This document shows, piece after piece, positions 32,463 to 41,868 of a DNA stretch of 51,641 nucleotides (position 1 is its first letter; each line of letters starts with the position of its first letter). The translations under genes and the position numbers were made by a program. The DNA is taken from assembly GCA_015680685.1 (NCBI GenBank), contig MNCI01029657.1, forward strand, positions 1 to 51,641. The letters run 5' to 3'. The notes under the pieces were generated by a model. That model had not been told where the DNA came from, searched no databases, and saw nothing but the letters and a program-made list of their open reading frames with translations. Source of the DNA: Gnetum montanum (lineage: Eukaryota > Streptophyta > Gnetopsida > Gnetales > Gnetaceae).

Positions 32463-35258
32463 ATGGCCCCTAAAAGAGGACATCAAGGAGGACCCTCATA
32501 GGGTGCATCCAAATGACCAAGGAGAGGTAGAGGCCAAGTGCCTCTTGAAGAACATGTAGAACAAGAGGCACAATTATTCAACATTCATCAAAAACCTCTT
32601 GTCACTGCACAATCAAAGCATGCTGAAGGTGGAGACAACACGACACCTGAATAGGGACAACATCTCATTTTGTCTTCGGAATGTGTTGAAGAAATTCATG
32701 AAAGGTCCACATTAGCAGCTGTGATTGTGGAGCCCAATTTTGGTTCTTTCACTAAATTTTGCCTTGAGGTAGTCAAAGACCAACTTAGAGGATCTCCATT
32801 GTGGCCTGTTCTCTCTGCGAATGGTGATTGGTACTTAGGGGAGATGTACCAATTTTGGCACAATAAGGAAGAAGGCACCACCATTTATATTGGTGGGGTT
32901 TCTATTGATTTCTCTACCAAGGCCATTTTGGAAGTGTTGAATCTTTCAAATATAGGGCCCAAGGTTACTCACCTATCCACTCACTCTGATGCAGATGTGT
33001 GAAAAATATGGTTAAAAAGGGTGTACAGCAAGGAAGATAAAGCATATAGAGAGCCCACACTTGAAGAGAGGATTTATTTCAAAATTGGCACATATCACAA
33101 TTTTCCAATAAAAGGATTGAATAGAATTTCCACCTATGCGGCTAGAGGAAGTGACATCTTGATGGGCAAGGTTAATGCCAACCTACCCCATCTATATCTC
33201 ACAGAAATTTTAAGGTGGTTTGAAGAACGTAAGACAACGATGTTCTTATTTCCTTTTCCCTACTTAATCAGGAAGCTATGTTGACATGCTAGAATTCTAG
33301 GGTACACCAATGACATCCCTAGAAAGGTTCAAAATGCCTCATTTGCTAAATTATTGAAGCCATTAGCCCCAAGGAAAAGTGTTGGTGAGACATTGGAGTC
33401 TGAGCAAGAATAGATAGTGGGGCCCATTGCACCTCAAACTGCAGAGCCTAGCCAACTTCCAAGCATAAGGCCTAGTCAAAAATAGGAAGTGAGGCCCAAC
33501 ATGTAACCTATAGGCTAGCAAGACAGGCCACCACTATCGCCACAAGCCTATCGACTGTCGATGAGCCATCTCAGGGCCATCGCTGAATTAGTTAGTTGGG
33601 GAAGTTGTGATGAAGCCAATCTCTTTAGGATCATTAATGATGCTGTATGATCCATAGTTTCAATTAATCATGCACAGGTCAAGGTGTCTATCCAAATAGG
33701 AGAAGGGAAATCACACTAGTCATAATAGATCTCTAGAAATGCTGCATCTTTTTAGGTGTAATTAGAAATTGGTGAAGATGTCATAGTAGTGGTCGTGTAG
33801 CATCAAGATGTAGCGGGAACAGCAGAAGTGATCACAGTGACATTAAAGGATCATTCAATGTCCTTATTGTGCCACCAGCAAATTTCACAAGAGCACACAA
33901 TGATCAAACCTTAGTCGACCCCTCAATGACTCCTGCAGAGCATGAGGATGTTTTGGATTGGTTGCTGCAAATAGGATAAGTGATGATGTCCTTGTTTGAC
34001 ATCCCTCAAGATGTCATAGCAACACAGTCAAACCTCATCTCCACAAAAGGAAAGCTAGTCATGGTAGAGATTAGGGCTAAACATGTAGAGGAGGAGTTAA
34101 AAAGACTCCAAGAAAAGCTTATCACCTTGCAAGCTGCATAGCGGGATTCATCTCAATTCATCTTTGTAGACCAGCTAGAGTCCTTCCAGATAGAGTAGCT
34201 AAATAAATTGCTGGAAGAAAATAAAAGAGTGGTGGAGGAAAAAGAGAAGGCTGTTTGGGATGCTTCCAAGGCACAAGCTCAAACGTATGCACATGCTAAA
34301 GCATTGAAGGCCTCATAAGAAGAAAATAAACATCTCACTGCCAAAAATCTCTAGTTGACCATAGTAGAAAAAAAAGGAATGTTCTCAAGGAAAATTTTCA
34401 GCAATTACAAGAATAATTAATAAGGATCAACCAGGATATGAATCGCTTAGCTAGAGAAAATAGAACCCTCTCAATGGAGGAGGTACGCATGATCCGTCAA
34501 AAGACAATGATTGAAATAAGCGTGTGGTAGAATAAGGTCAAGCAACATGAAAAACTTAAAGAACATTTTAGAGATTAGGTGGGGATGTACAAGTAGGTGA
34601 TTGAGAAAGAAATCCATATGGCCAAAGCCCATATTAACACACTTAGTGCTCAGAATGCTCATTGGCGGGTCATATTGGATACTTATGCCTTTGCCCACCA
34701 AGTTAAACTAAAAAGCTGGGACCAGATACAAGATCTCATGGAGTACATGGAGTTGGCAAACCTACCATATGCCAACTTAGCCATGTTGATAGCAGGACAT
34801 TGAAGAAAAAAATTGGAGAAGTAGGTAGCAATCACCTATGCTAAATATGAAATAGAATTTGCTGAACACAAGAAGACATTGCAAAGATTAGAAGTATAAA
34901 ATCTTGAATTATAGGTGGTTAAGGTCAGCTACTAAGGACAGAAAGATGTCGCAGTGGATTTGGCTCGACAGCTCACAGACTACTAGGAATGTAAGGACAA
35001 AGTTAGAGCCTATGAAGAGGAATAATGTTGTTTATGGCTTGGTATGTCAAGGCCAATTAGATGTTCCTACAACTGCCATGTTCATGGGGGGTGCTGACTC
35101 CATCAAACATTGGAGCATCAGCATGGATGACACAAGATCCTTGAACCAAAGAAGAAAGGCTTTAGGTGATCCTTCAGAGACATCCATTTCCAAAGCCTGG
35201 AGCACAAGATAAAGGGAAGAGACCCATGGAGGAGCCACCACTGCCAGAAACCACATAA
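32463..35258 (+). pseudogene. Element CD ORF2: W-P/E-W-Y domain protein with coiled coil
   Basis: M-A-P-K-R-G-H-Q-G-G-P-S opens the frame, with TAG and TGA soon after where Gln and Arg are expected. The domain at 32670-33284 is nearly open: NFGSFTKFCLEVVKDQL, SPLWPVLSANGDWYLGEMY, IGGVSIDFSTKAILEVLNL and FPIKGLNRISTYAARGSDIL. This layout recalls the plant domain Pfam PF20167 (putative plant transposon protein), from memory. From 33950 to about 34900 follows a long Glu/Lys/Gln-rich coiled coil (EEELKRLQEKLITLQ, LLEENKRVVEEKEKAVWDA) with TAG stops. The end has T-K-E-E-R-L-like sequence and PLPETT before TAA (35256-35258). There is no catalytic motif, signal peptide or membrane segment that I can see. 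It may be a structural or accessory protein. Confidence 0.7.
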
Positions 35259-35432
35259 GTTCCAAAAAATTTTGCTTTTGTAATTCTGTGTTTGTGTCCC
35301 AATTTTGTTTTGTTCAACCCCACACTGCAGCATGAGTAATTCCTAGTTAGTCAATAATCTCATACCTATCCATTGTGTAATCAATTGAACTTGTTCTCAT
35401 TTTTTCTAACTCAAGGACGAGTTGTTCTTCAA

Positions 35433-35443
35433 TCATGGGGGTA
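35433..35443 (+). promoter_or_regulatory. Element CD 3' polypurine tract
   Basis: atcatgggggta ends exactly at the base before the 3' LTR (TGATGAATC at 35444). It is preceded by caaggacgagtt, a conserved lead-in to the polypurine tract also seen in G (reverse, 37290-37305). Plus-strand DNA synthesis would start here. Confidence 0.75.
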
Positions 35444-36309
35444 TGATGAATCATGGTTTGCCAGGCCCTGATATCGGGTCTTCGATATCGAGTACACGAT
35501 ATCACAGCTTGGATAACGATATCGAATACACAATATTGTGATTCCTATGTAGGCCTATAAATACAACATTCGGGTGCATAGGAAAAAGGTGGGAGAGTTG
35601 GTAATTCTTAGGATAGAGTCTTTTTTTCATTTTTAGTTAGTTTTCATTCTTTCCCCAATGCATGCCCGTAGTGTGATGATTGTAATTATATGGAACCTTT
35701 ATTCGAGTGTGACGTACTTGGACACATACATGATTAGCAATAAAGATCGAGATTACTCCATCATTGCAACATTCACTTAGCCTTTAACTACTTCAATTGT
35801 TAATTGTTATTTAGTATTTTCTTCATTAATATTTCTTTATCATCATTTTCTATTTCTATTGTTAAATGTAGAATGAGTACGACTTAATCATGAATATTTA
35901 AGTGTGACTACTTGGTAACCCAATAGCATATCTAGGAGTGCTCAAGTAATATGTGCTTGGTAATCCCAGAAGTAGTATACGAGGTCCAAGATGTGCATGG
36001 ATGATTAAGGATGGATGCTCATCATAGTTAGGCTAGTTTAGATTTCTCTTTTTATTGCCTATTAACTTAAGTCAAGATTATTTTTCATCATCTCTAGGAG
36101 TAGCATTAGTTAAGATCCCATCATTCACCTCACTCTAGACTAAACCATATGTGACAAAACAAATACTAGTCCAGGTGGGAAGATAATGAACTGTAATCAA
36201 CATGTAACTATCTGGATACCACAACTAGTCTATTTGCGAAGTTCGACCAGACCGTGTGTACACACTTGTATTCATATGGTTGAGTGTAGGGGTACCTACC
36301 TGTGCATCA
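35444..36309 (+). mobile_element. Element CD 3' LTR (GATATC-array subfamily)
   Basis: An 866-bp LTR, TGATGAATCATGG to GTGCATCA, partner of 28315-29181. Boxes start at 35470, 35484, 35498, 35518 and 35532, and TATAAATA at 35556, the ladder 14-14-20-14-24. The target duplication AGCTT follows at 36310-36314. Confidence 0.88.
35470..35563 (+). promoter_or_regulatory. Phased GATATC-box promoter array (CD 3' LTR)
   Basis: GATATC occurs four times at 35470, 35484, 35498 and 35518, and AATATT at 35532; TATAAATA is at 35556. This is the best-preserved copy of the array in the window. Confidence 0.78.
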
Positions 36310-36314
36310 AGCTT

Positions 36315-36743
36315 AATTAATTATTTAATTACTTAAAGCATTAAAGAAAATTGCATAAAACATCAAATGCATGAATAATAATTAATCTATTTCTGAGTGT
36401 TGCAAAGTTAATCAAAAGTCTCATCTTTATTTCCATTCACATTGCTGTGCTTAGGTACATTAGTTCTTGAATAAAGATCCATACACTTTCTAGCTCCTAT
36501 TGTAGGAAAATATTTTAACTCTTGAATGAACAAACTACAAGTGCTCCACTACAACTATGATAAGAAATCCCATAAACATTATGGGTGAGCACATACTTAT
36601 AGACTTTATTATGGAGTTGTGTTGATGGGGTCTCATAAACACAGCAAATGTTATGTCAATAGGACCTTGTGTATAGGGCAACACCATGTTGATGGGGCCG
36701 CATCGATGAAGGTCCATTGATGCGATACTTTAACACTTCATCA
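36315..36743 (-). mobile_element. Element F 5' LTR, second part with promoter array
   Basis: Continues the LTR broken at 28314. On the minus strand boxes start at 36720, 36706, 36692, 36673, 36659, 36639 and 36625, and TATAAGTA at 36601: spacing 14, 14, 19, 14, 20, 14, 24. Its outer end (TGATGAAGTGTTAAAG on minus) marks the 5' end of F at 36743. Confidence 0.8.
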
Positions 36744-37265
36744 TCTAGGTTACCAAATGTTAATCATTACTAGGATTAACAAGCACCAAACATATGCTCG
36801 AAGTTGTTGTACTTATGTGCTTAATTAATTGCTATTTAATTTGGATTAGTTAATTTCTTAATTACTTAAACCATTAAATGAAATTACATAAAATATTAAA
36901 TGCTTAAATAAATAATGAATCTATTTCAAAGTGCTAGAAGGTTTATCAGAAAGCTTGTCTTTATTGCTACACAAACTGTTGTGCTTAGGTACAATAGTGC
37001 TCGAATAAAGATTCTTACACTCTTTAACTTCTATTGTGGGCATTTAGGAAAATTTTCTAACTTATGAGTGACAAAATTACATGAGCTTTACTACAACTTA
37101 TGAAAGGAATGTTGTAGATGCAACTGATGAGCATGTATTTATAGCTGAAATAAGGGGCCCCATCAATAGGTACACATCAATAGGTCAAATCCTACATTGA
37201 TGAGATGATGTCACAAGGGTTACGACAACGTCATCCTATTGTTGCAGCCAACCAAAGGATTCATC
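36744..37265 (-). mobile_element. Element G 3' LTR, second part
   Basis: Continues the LTR that starts at 14545. On the minus strand boxes start at 37200 (TCAATG), 37180 (TTGATG) and 37166 (TTGATG), and TATAAATA at 37143: spacing 20, 14, 23. Upstream boxes are decayed. It ends at catca (37261-37265), next to a polypurine-like tract (tgtgggggta on the minus strand, 37266-37275). Confidence 0.75.
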
Positions 37266-37485
37266 ATACCCCCACAACTGAATGAAAACTTGTCCTCAAG
37301 TTCTTTACAAAATTTGGAAAGGTATGGAATTATTGACACACAAACTACACAATAAAAACTAAGTGCCTAGAGTGTATGGTTTTATAATGATTATAAAATT
37401 TTGGATGTTCAAAATAACAAAATTAAGCACTAGGATAAAATTGACAAACATAATTTCTTTGACAATGCAAAGATGTTGGAGAAGA
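37266..37485 (-). other. Element G polypurine tract and 3' spacer
   Basis: The minus strand shows cttgaggacaagttttcatt leading into tgtgggggta at the LTR edge, the same layout as CD 35410-35443. Otherwise it is non-coding spacer after ORF2. Confidence 0.6.
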
Positions 37486-40259
37486 TCAAATGGTCCCAAG
37501 TGGTGGAGGCGCCTAAGGCTCCAAAGAACCTTCTCCTACTTTGGGCACATGCAATGGTTGTGGTAGTTATGGTTCTCTAGTCGTAGTTGTAATGTCTAGT
37601 GGAAGATGAAAGGGTCTAATAATGCCTTCATCTTCTCTACCTTTTCTTTGGGATTGTTCATAGTCCATACAACTTCTAGAATTTGGACTAGATTGGAAAC
37701 ATCCTAGGGATAGGGCATTGTCGAGAACTACTCCTTCATGTTGATAAACTAGGTAGCAAAAAGTTTGCATTCAATATTGAATGCCTTGATTGCATTCTAC
37801 AGCTCCTAGTAGTTATTCATCCTTTTGTCCAAGATCTTAGTAGTGGATCTTTGATTGGTGAATTGTGCCCTAAGAGCCTCAAGTTCAACATTAGTAATCT
37901 TAAACTTTTTCTTGGTCTCCTTATGGATTTTGAAATTTATCTCATATAGTAAGTACAATCTAGCCACTTGCTTCTCTAACTTTGACCACATCCATCTAAC
38001 ACTCAACATTACTAGATTTGCATAATGAAGATAGCAAGCTCCATGTACTCCGTCATCTCCTTGATCTGTAGCCCTTTCATGCAGATCTTCACTTTATTAT
38101 AATCATTAAGCCCATCAGAGATAGGTTGCTAGACATCACCTCCTTCCTTGAGTTGTTGAAAGGCCATGTTGACTTTTGCCTTTGCCATCTAGATGTGTTT
38201 TTCATTAATTTCTTTCTATAGATTGACCTAATCTCTATAATGGTTCTTGATTCTCTCAAATTTGAGAGTCTCATTCTTCCAAGTGACTATCTCCATTATA
38301 GAATTTTGTTGAAGGGCTTAGACTTCCTCCATGGAGAGATCTCTATTTTCGACTACCAATCTCCTCAGTTTAGTGTTTACTCTGGCTAGCTACTCCTATT
38401 GTTAATGAATAAATTCTTGCATTTGTTACTTCTACACATCAACATTCCATAGGCAATGATTTTCTATGGTCAAGATGTCATTCTCATGATGTATCTAGAC
38501 CAAGTCCTTCTGAATTGTGTATGTTTTTGCATTGGCCATGGACTGGTCAAACTTGGCTACCTCCTTTGCATTCTTAACATGTTTGACCCTATCCTAAAGT
38601 TGCTAAAATGCTTCATCACATGTCAATGTAGGGTTGAGAAATGCAAAATCAATGAGGTGGGCTCTTAAGTCTACAACTTCTAGAGCTAAGTAATGATGGT
38701 ATTCAGAAGATCAAAGATATCTAGAATTGGTTGCTCGATTCCCACCAATCTATCTAGTAACTCCTTATGCTAGGCTACATCTAATCTATTGCTAACTATT
38801 CTTGTAGATATCTACACATCTCTAAGTGTAGAAACATCTGGTACAAATATTATAGGTGCATTTAAGACATTGAAAATTCTATTAGCAACAATCTCTACAA
38901 CTATCTCTTGCCCATGGTGCTACATCATTAAGAAAGTTGCTCCCTCACCCTCCTCTAGATGCATCAAAAAAGTAGCAACATTCTCATAGATTTCTAGGAA
39001 TTGCTACTAGTGAGAGAAAGATTCCATTACCTCTTGGGTGTTAGGATTCAATCTCACATGTAGTTGCATTTGTTGGGCAAAGAAAATTGGTCCACCTCCT
39101 TCCATCTAGTTGATGACTTGAGCCACTTCGTTGAGGTGACTCATTGCTGGGTGATAGACAAATGGAGCACTACCACTCATTATTACTCACTAATCTTTCT
39201 CACATAAGAGATACTCTTAGATCTTGTGCATGCATTCCAATGTAGTATGGGCCTCCAATTTTGTTTCATGAGTGGGTGATGGAGGTGGTGGTAGCTACTC
39301 CTCTTCTTGAATGATCTTAGTAGGCACCTTATCTTTCATCATCTCCACCTAGGAAGTGGACAAAACAAGTTAGATCACATCATTGGTGTAGCATGTTATG
39401 CCTCCCCTCTTACATAATTTTCTAATGAGACATGGAAAGGGGAGTTCCTTCCTTCCATGTTGATTTTCTTTAAATCATTTTTCTATCTCAAGATAGATTA
39501 GCTATGGAAGGTTGACGGGGAATCAATTGCTTAGAGCAGTACACACATAGGTGGAGAAGGCAGTGATCTTGCTTGGCCTCACTGTTGGATTGAGGTGGAA
39601 GGTTGAAATTTTAAAGTATGCACACTCCATCATGGTGAGTGCACCAAACTCCTTACAATCGACTCCATAACACCACTACATCCATTCTTTCTTGACACTA
39701 GGATTTACCTGCATGGGAATTTCTACAAAGTCAGCCCAGTTTTTGGTAACCCAAGGACTTTTACAATGGCTTTCATTGAGTAGGACACCAAAATATCATT
39801 AACTTTGACCATTGAACTAGTCTGTCAATTGTTCCAGAAGAGATATGTCTCTTCCATGTACCACTCACCACAGGAAGTGATTGTGGGCCATATGGAAGAG
39901 TTTTGTAATTGATTTTTGACTTCTAGTGGTGCAAAATCTAAGAAAGGTCCAAAGTTTAATTCTTGTAGCATCAATTTTTGGACCTCACTATTTGGGATTT
40001 TCCTGAGGCAAGCTTTCATCAAGGTCACCTCAAGGTTTGATCTTGGTTTAGGTGCCTCATCTCAGTAAGACTATTCTATTGTAGTAGCTTCTTTGGGAAT
40101 CTATCAAACAGATTCCACTTTGAGCTCCTCCTAAAGAGGTCCCATTGCATACGTCTTTGCATGCTCGTGGGATTATTCTTGGCCCCTTCCTATTCATGGT
40201 TATTTGTTCCTTGGTTGAGATGGTCCTCCTTCCTATGCATGCTTTCCTTTAGGTGCCAT
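37486..40259 (-). pseudogene. Element G ORF2, broken
   Basis: ATG at 40259-40257 (M-A-P-K-G-K-H-A, then TAG at the place of a Gln) directly follows ccatag, a 3' splice-site sequence. At 40028-39825 the frame reads ELNFGPFLDFAPLEVKNQL and IWPTITSCGEWYMEETY, homologous to the CD and F domains. A Lys/Glu/Gln-rich coiled-coil part follows (38270-37800: for example KFKITNVELEALRAQFTNQR). The C-terminus has KMKALLDPFHLP and ends P-P-L-G-T-I and TGA at 37486. Stops are frequent. The length (2.77 kb) matches the CD and F copies. Confidence 0.65.
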
Positions 40260-40797
40260 CTATGGTTAAAACATAACCAAGGATTAGCATTTAATGTGTA
40301 ACTTACAACATTTTAGAAACTTTCCCATTGGGTAGTTACACTTAGGCTAATTTTGGACCATGGTAGATTGATTATTTTATTACTATTTGATGATTTTTAA
40401 CATAGAGTGTTACCAGAGCTTGTTGGAAGGGTTTAACTCTTATAATTTGATGTTTTAATGTTGATTTCTTTGTTAAACCTTTGTGGGAGTTAGAAATTTT
40501 TCAAAAACGTTTTTCATCAAAAAGTTAAGGTTTGTGGCCCCCATGACAAAGAGCTTACCTCTGGTAGCAACAGGGTTAAAGAATAGATAGAATTGAACAA
40601 ATGGTTAGGAAAATATAGCTTTTGCAATGTTCTAGGCTTTGAAAAATTCAAAAACATTTATGAGCAAATGTGAAAAATTGCTAAGTATTGCTACTTATTT
40701 ATAGGCAGGTGAACCCCTACATTGATGAGGTCTCATTTACACATGGGCTCTGTTAACGGGTACTTGTTTATGGAGCCTATGTCCAAAATTTTCACAA
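40260..40797 (-). promoter_or_regulatory. Element G internal promoter, leader and putative intron
   Basis: On the minus strand boxes start at 40757 (GTTAAC), 40739 (TAAATG) and 40725 (TCAATG), and TATAAATA at 40703: spacing 18, 14, 22. Downstream a donor-like AGAG|GTAAGCTC lies near 40560, followed by tttgtcatgggggcc. An acceptor ccatag directly precedes the ORF2 ATG. The same order is seen in F. Element H is inserted at 40797/40798. Confidence 0.5.
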
Positions 40798-41715
40798 TGA
40801 TGAGGTGTCAAAGTGTTGTGTTAATGGGCCTCCATTTATGTGGCCTTGTTGATGGGCCCCCATCGATGTAGATCCATCTATGTGGTGTTGCCTCATTAAT
40901 GAGGCCACATCGACGTAGCATTTGCTGCATCTATGGGGCCCTGTCGACATAACTCCCCAATAAAGTCTATAAATATATGCTCATATACCATGTTTATGGG
41001 AGGTCATTTCATAGTTGTAGCAGAGCTCTTGCATTTTTATCATTCGAGAGTTAGAATATTTCTCTAAGTGCCTACAATAGGAGTCAAAAAGTATACAGAT
41101 ATTTATTTGCATTGATGTACCTGAGAATACCAATGTGAACAACAATAAAGATGAGCCTTTTGATCAAACCTTGCAGTAATTAGAATAGATTTACGATTTA
41201 TTTCTACATTTATTTTTTTCATTAATTATATTAATTAAGCTAGACTAGACTTTAATTGGTTAATTAATTAAGCTAAATAGATTAAACACATAAGTACAAC
41301 TTCTTTGAGCATAACATATAGCACTTAGTAATCCTAGCAGCACTTAATGCTTGGTAGCCTAGTAGTGGTGTATGCATTCAAGATGTGTATAGAAAGTGAA
41401 ACTAGATACTTATGTTAGGATTAGTTAGAGATTAATTAATTAGTTAAATTAGCTATTAAATTACTTCATTTTTCTATTTTAAAGCATGAGGAACATAAAA
41501 CATAAAATAATAAAAATAATATGCCTTGATTACACTTAACTATACCTTTGTACATCAAAAGTGTAATTGGAAAGACAATGAATGATTGTTAGGCCAAAGT
41601 TCACTTCCTAGAGACTATTGTACCAAAAGACATGGATTCCATAGAATTTGACCAGATCACACATGGACACTTAGTGATTCATATGGTTGAGTGTAGGGTT
41701 ACTCATTGCTCATCA
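40798..41715 (+). mobile_element. Element H 5' LTR (TCGATG-array subfamily)
   Basis: A 918-bp LTR, TGATGAGGTGTCAAAG to GCTCATCA, closely related to F's LTRs but in plus orientation and inserted into G's interior. It is followed directly by a primer-binding site. No 3' LTR for H is present: the element is cut near 45600. Confidence 0.8.
40821..40975 (+). promoter_or_regulatory. Phased TCGATG-box promoter array, nine boxes, and TATA box
   Basis: Boxes start at 40821 (TTAATG), 40835 (TTTATG), 40849 (TTGATG), 40863 (TCGATG), 40877 (TCTATG), 40896 (TTAATG), 40910 (TCGACG), 40930 (TCTATG) and 40944 (TCGACA); TATAAATA is at 40968. The spacing is 14, 14, 14, 14, 19, 14, 20, 14, 24. This is the longest array in the window. 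Each box is usually followed by a GGCC-containing linker. Confidence 0.78.
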
Positions 41716-41734
41716 TTGGCACTATTGTTGAGGA
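41716..41734 (+). promoter_or_regulatory. Element H primer-binding site, mutated
   Basis: TTGGCACTATTGTTGAGGA directly follows the LTR. It corresponds to the CD site with several C-to-T and G-to-A changes. Confidence 0.7.
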
Positions 41735-41868
41735 CTCTTTTGTTTGAAACATGCACTATCTAGGTTTAGTAAACATCATTAATATCATTAGATGAACCTT
41801 AACATCAAAATCATTCTCATAATAAATATAATCATATAAGCACATTGACATCTTATTTATATTAAAAA

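Noticed and set aside
28341-35563. GATATC boxes as simple EcoRV-type chance palindromes
   Set aside because: Five boxes at the same steps in four LTR copies, with a constant 24-bp distance to TATA, is not expected by chance.
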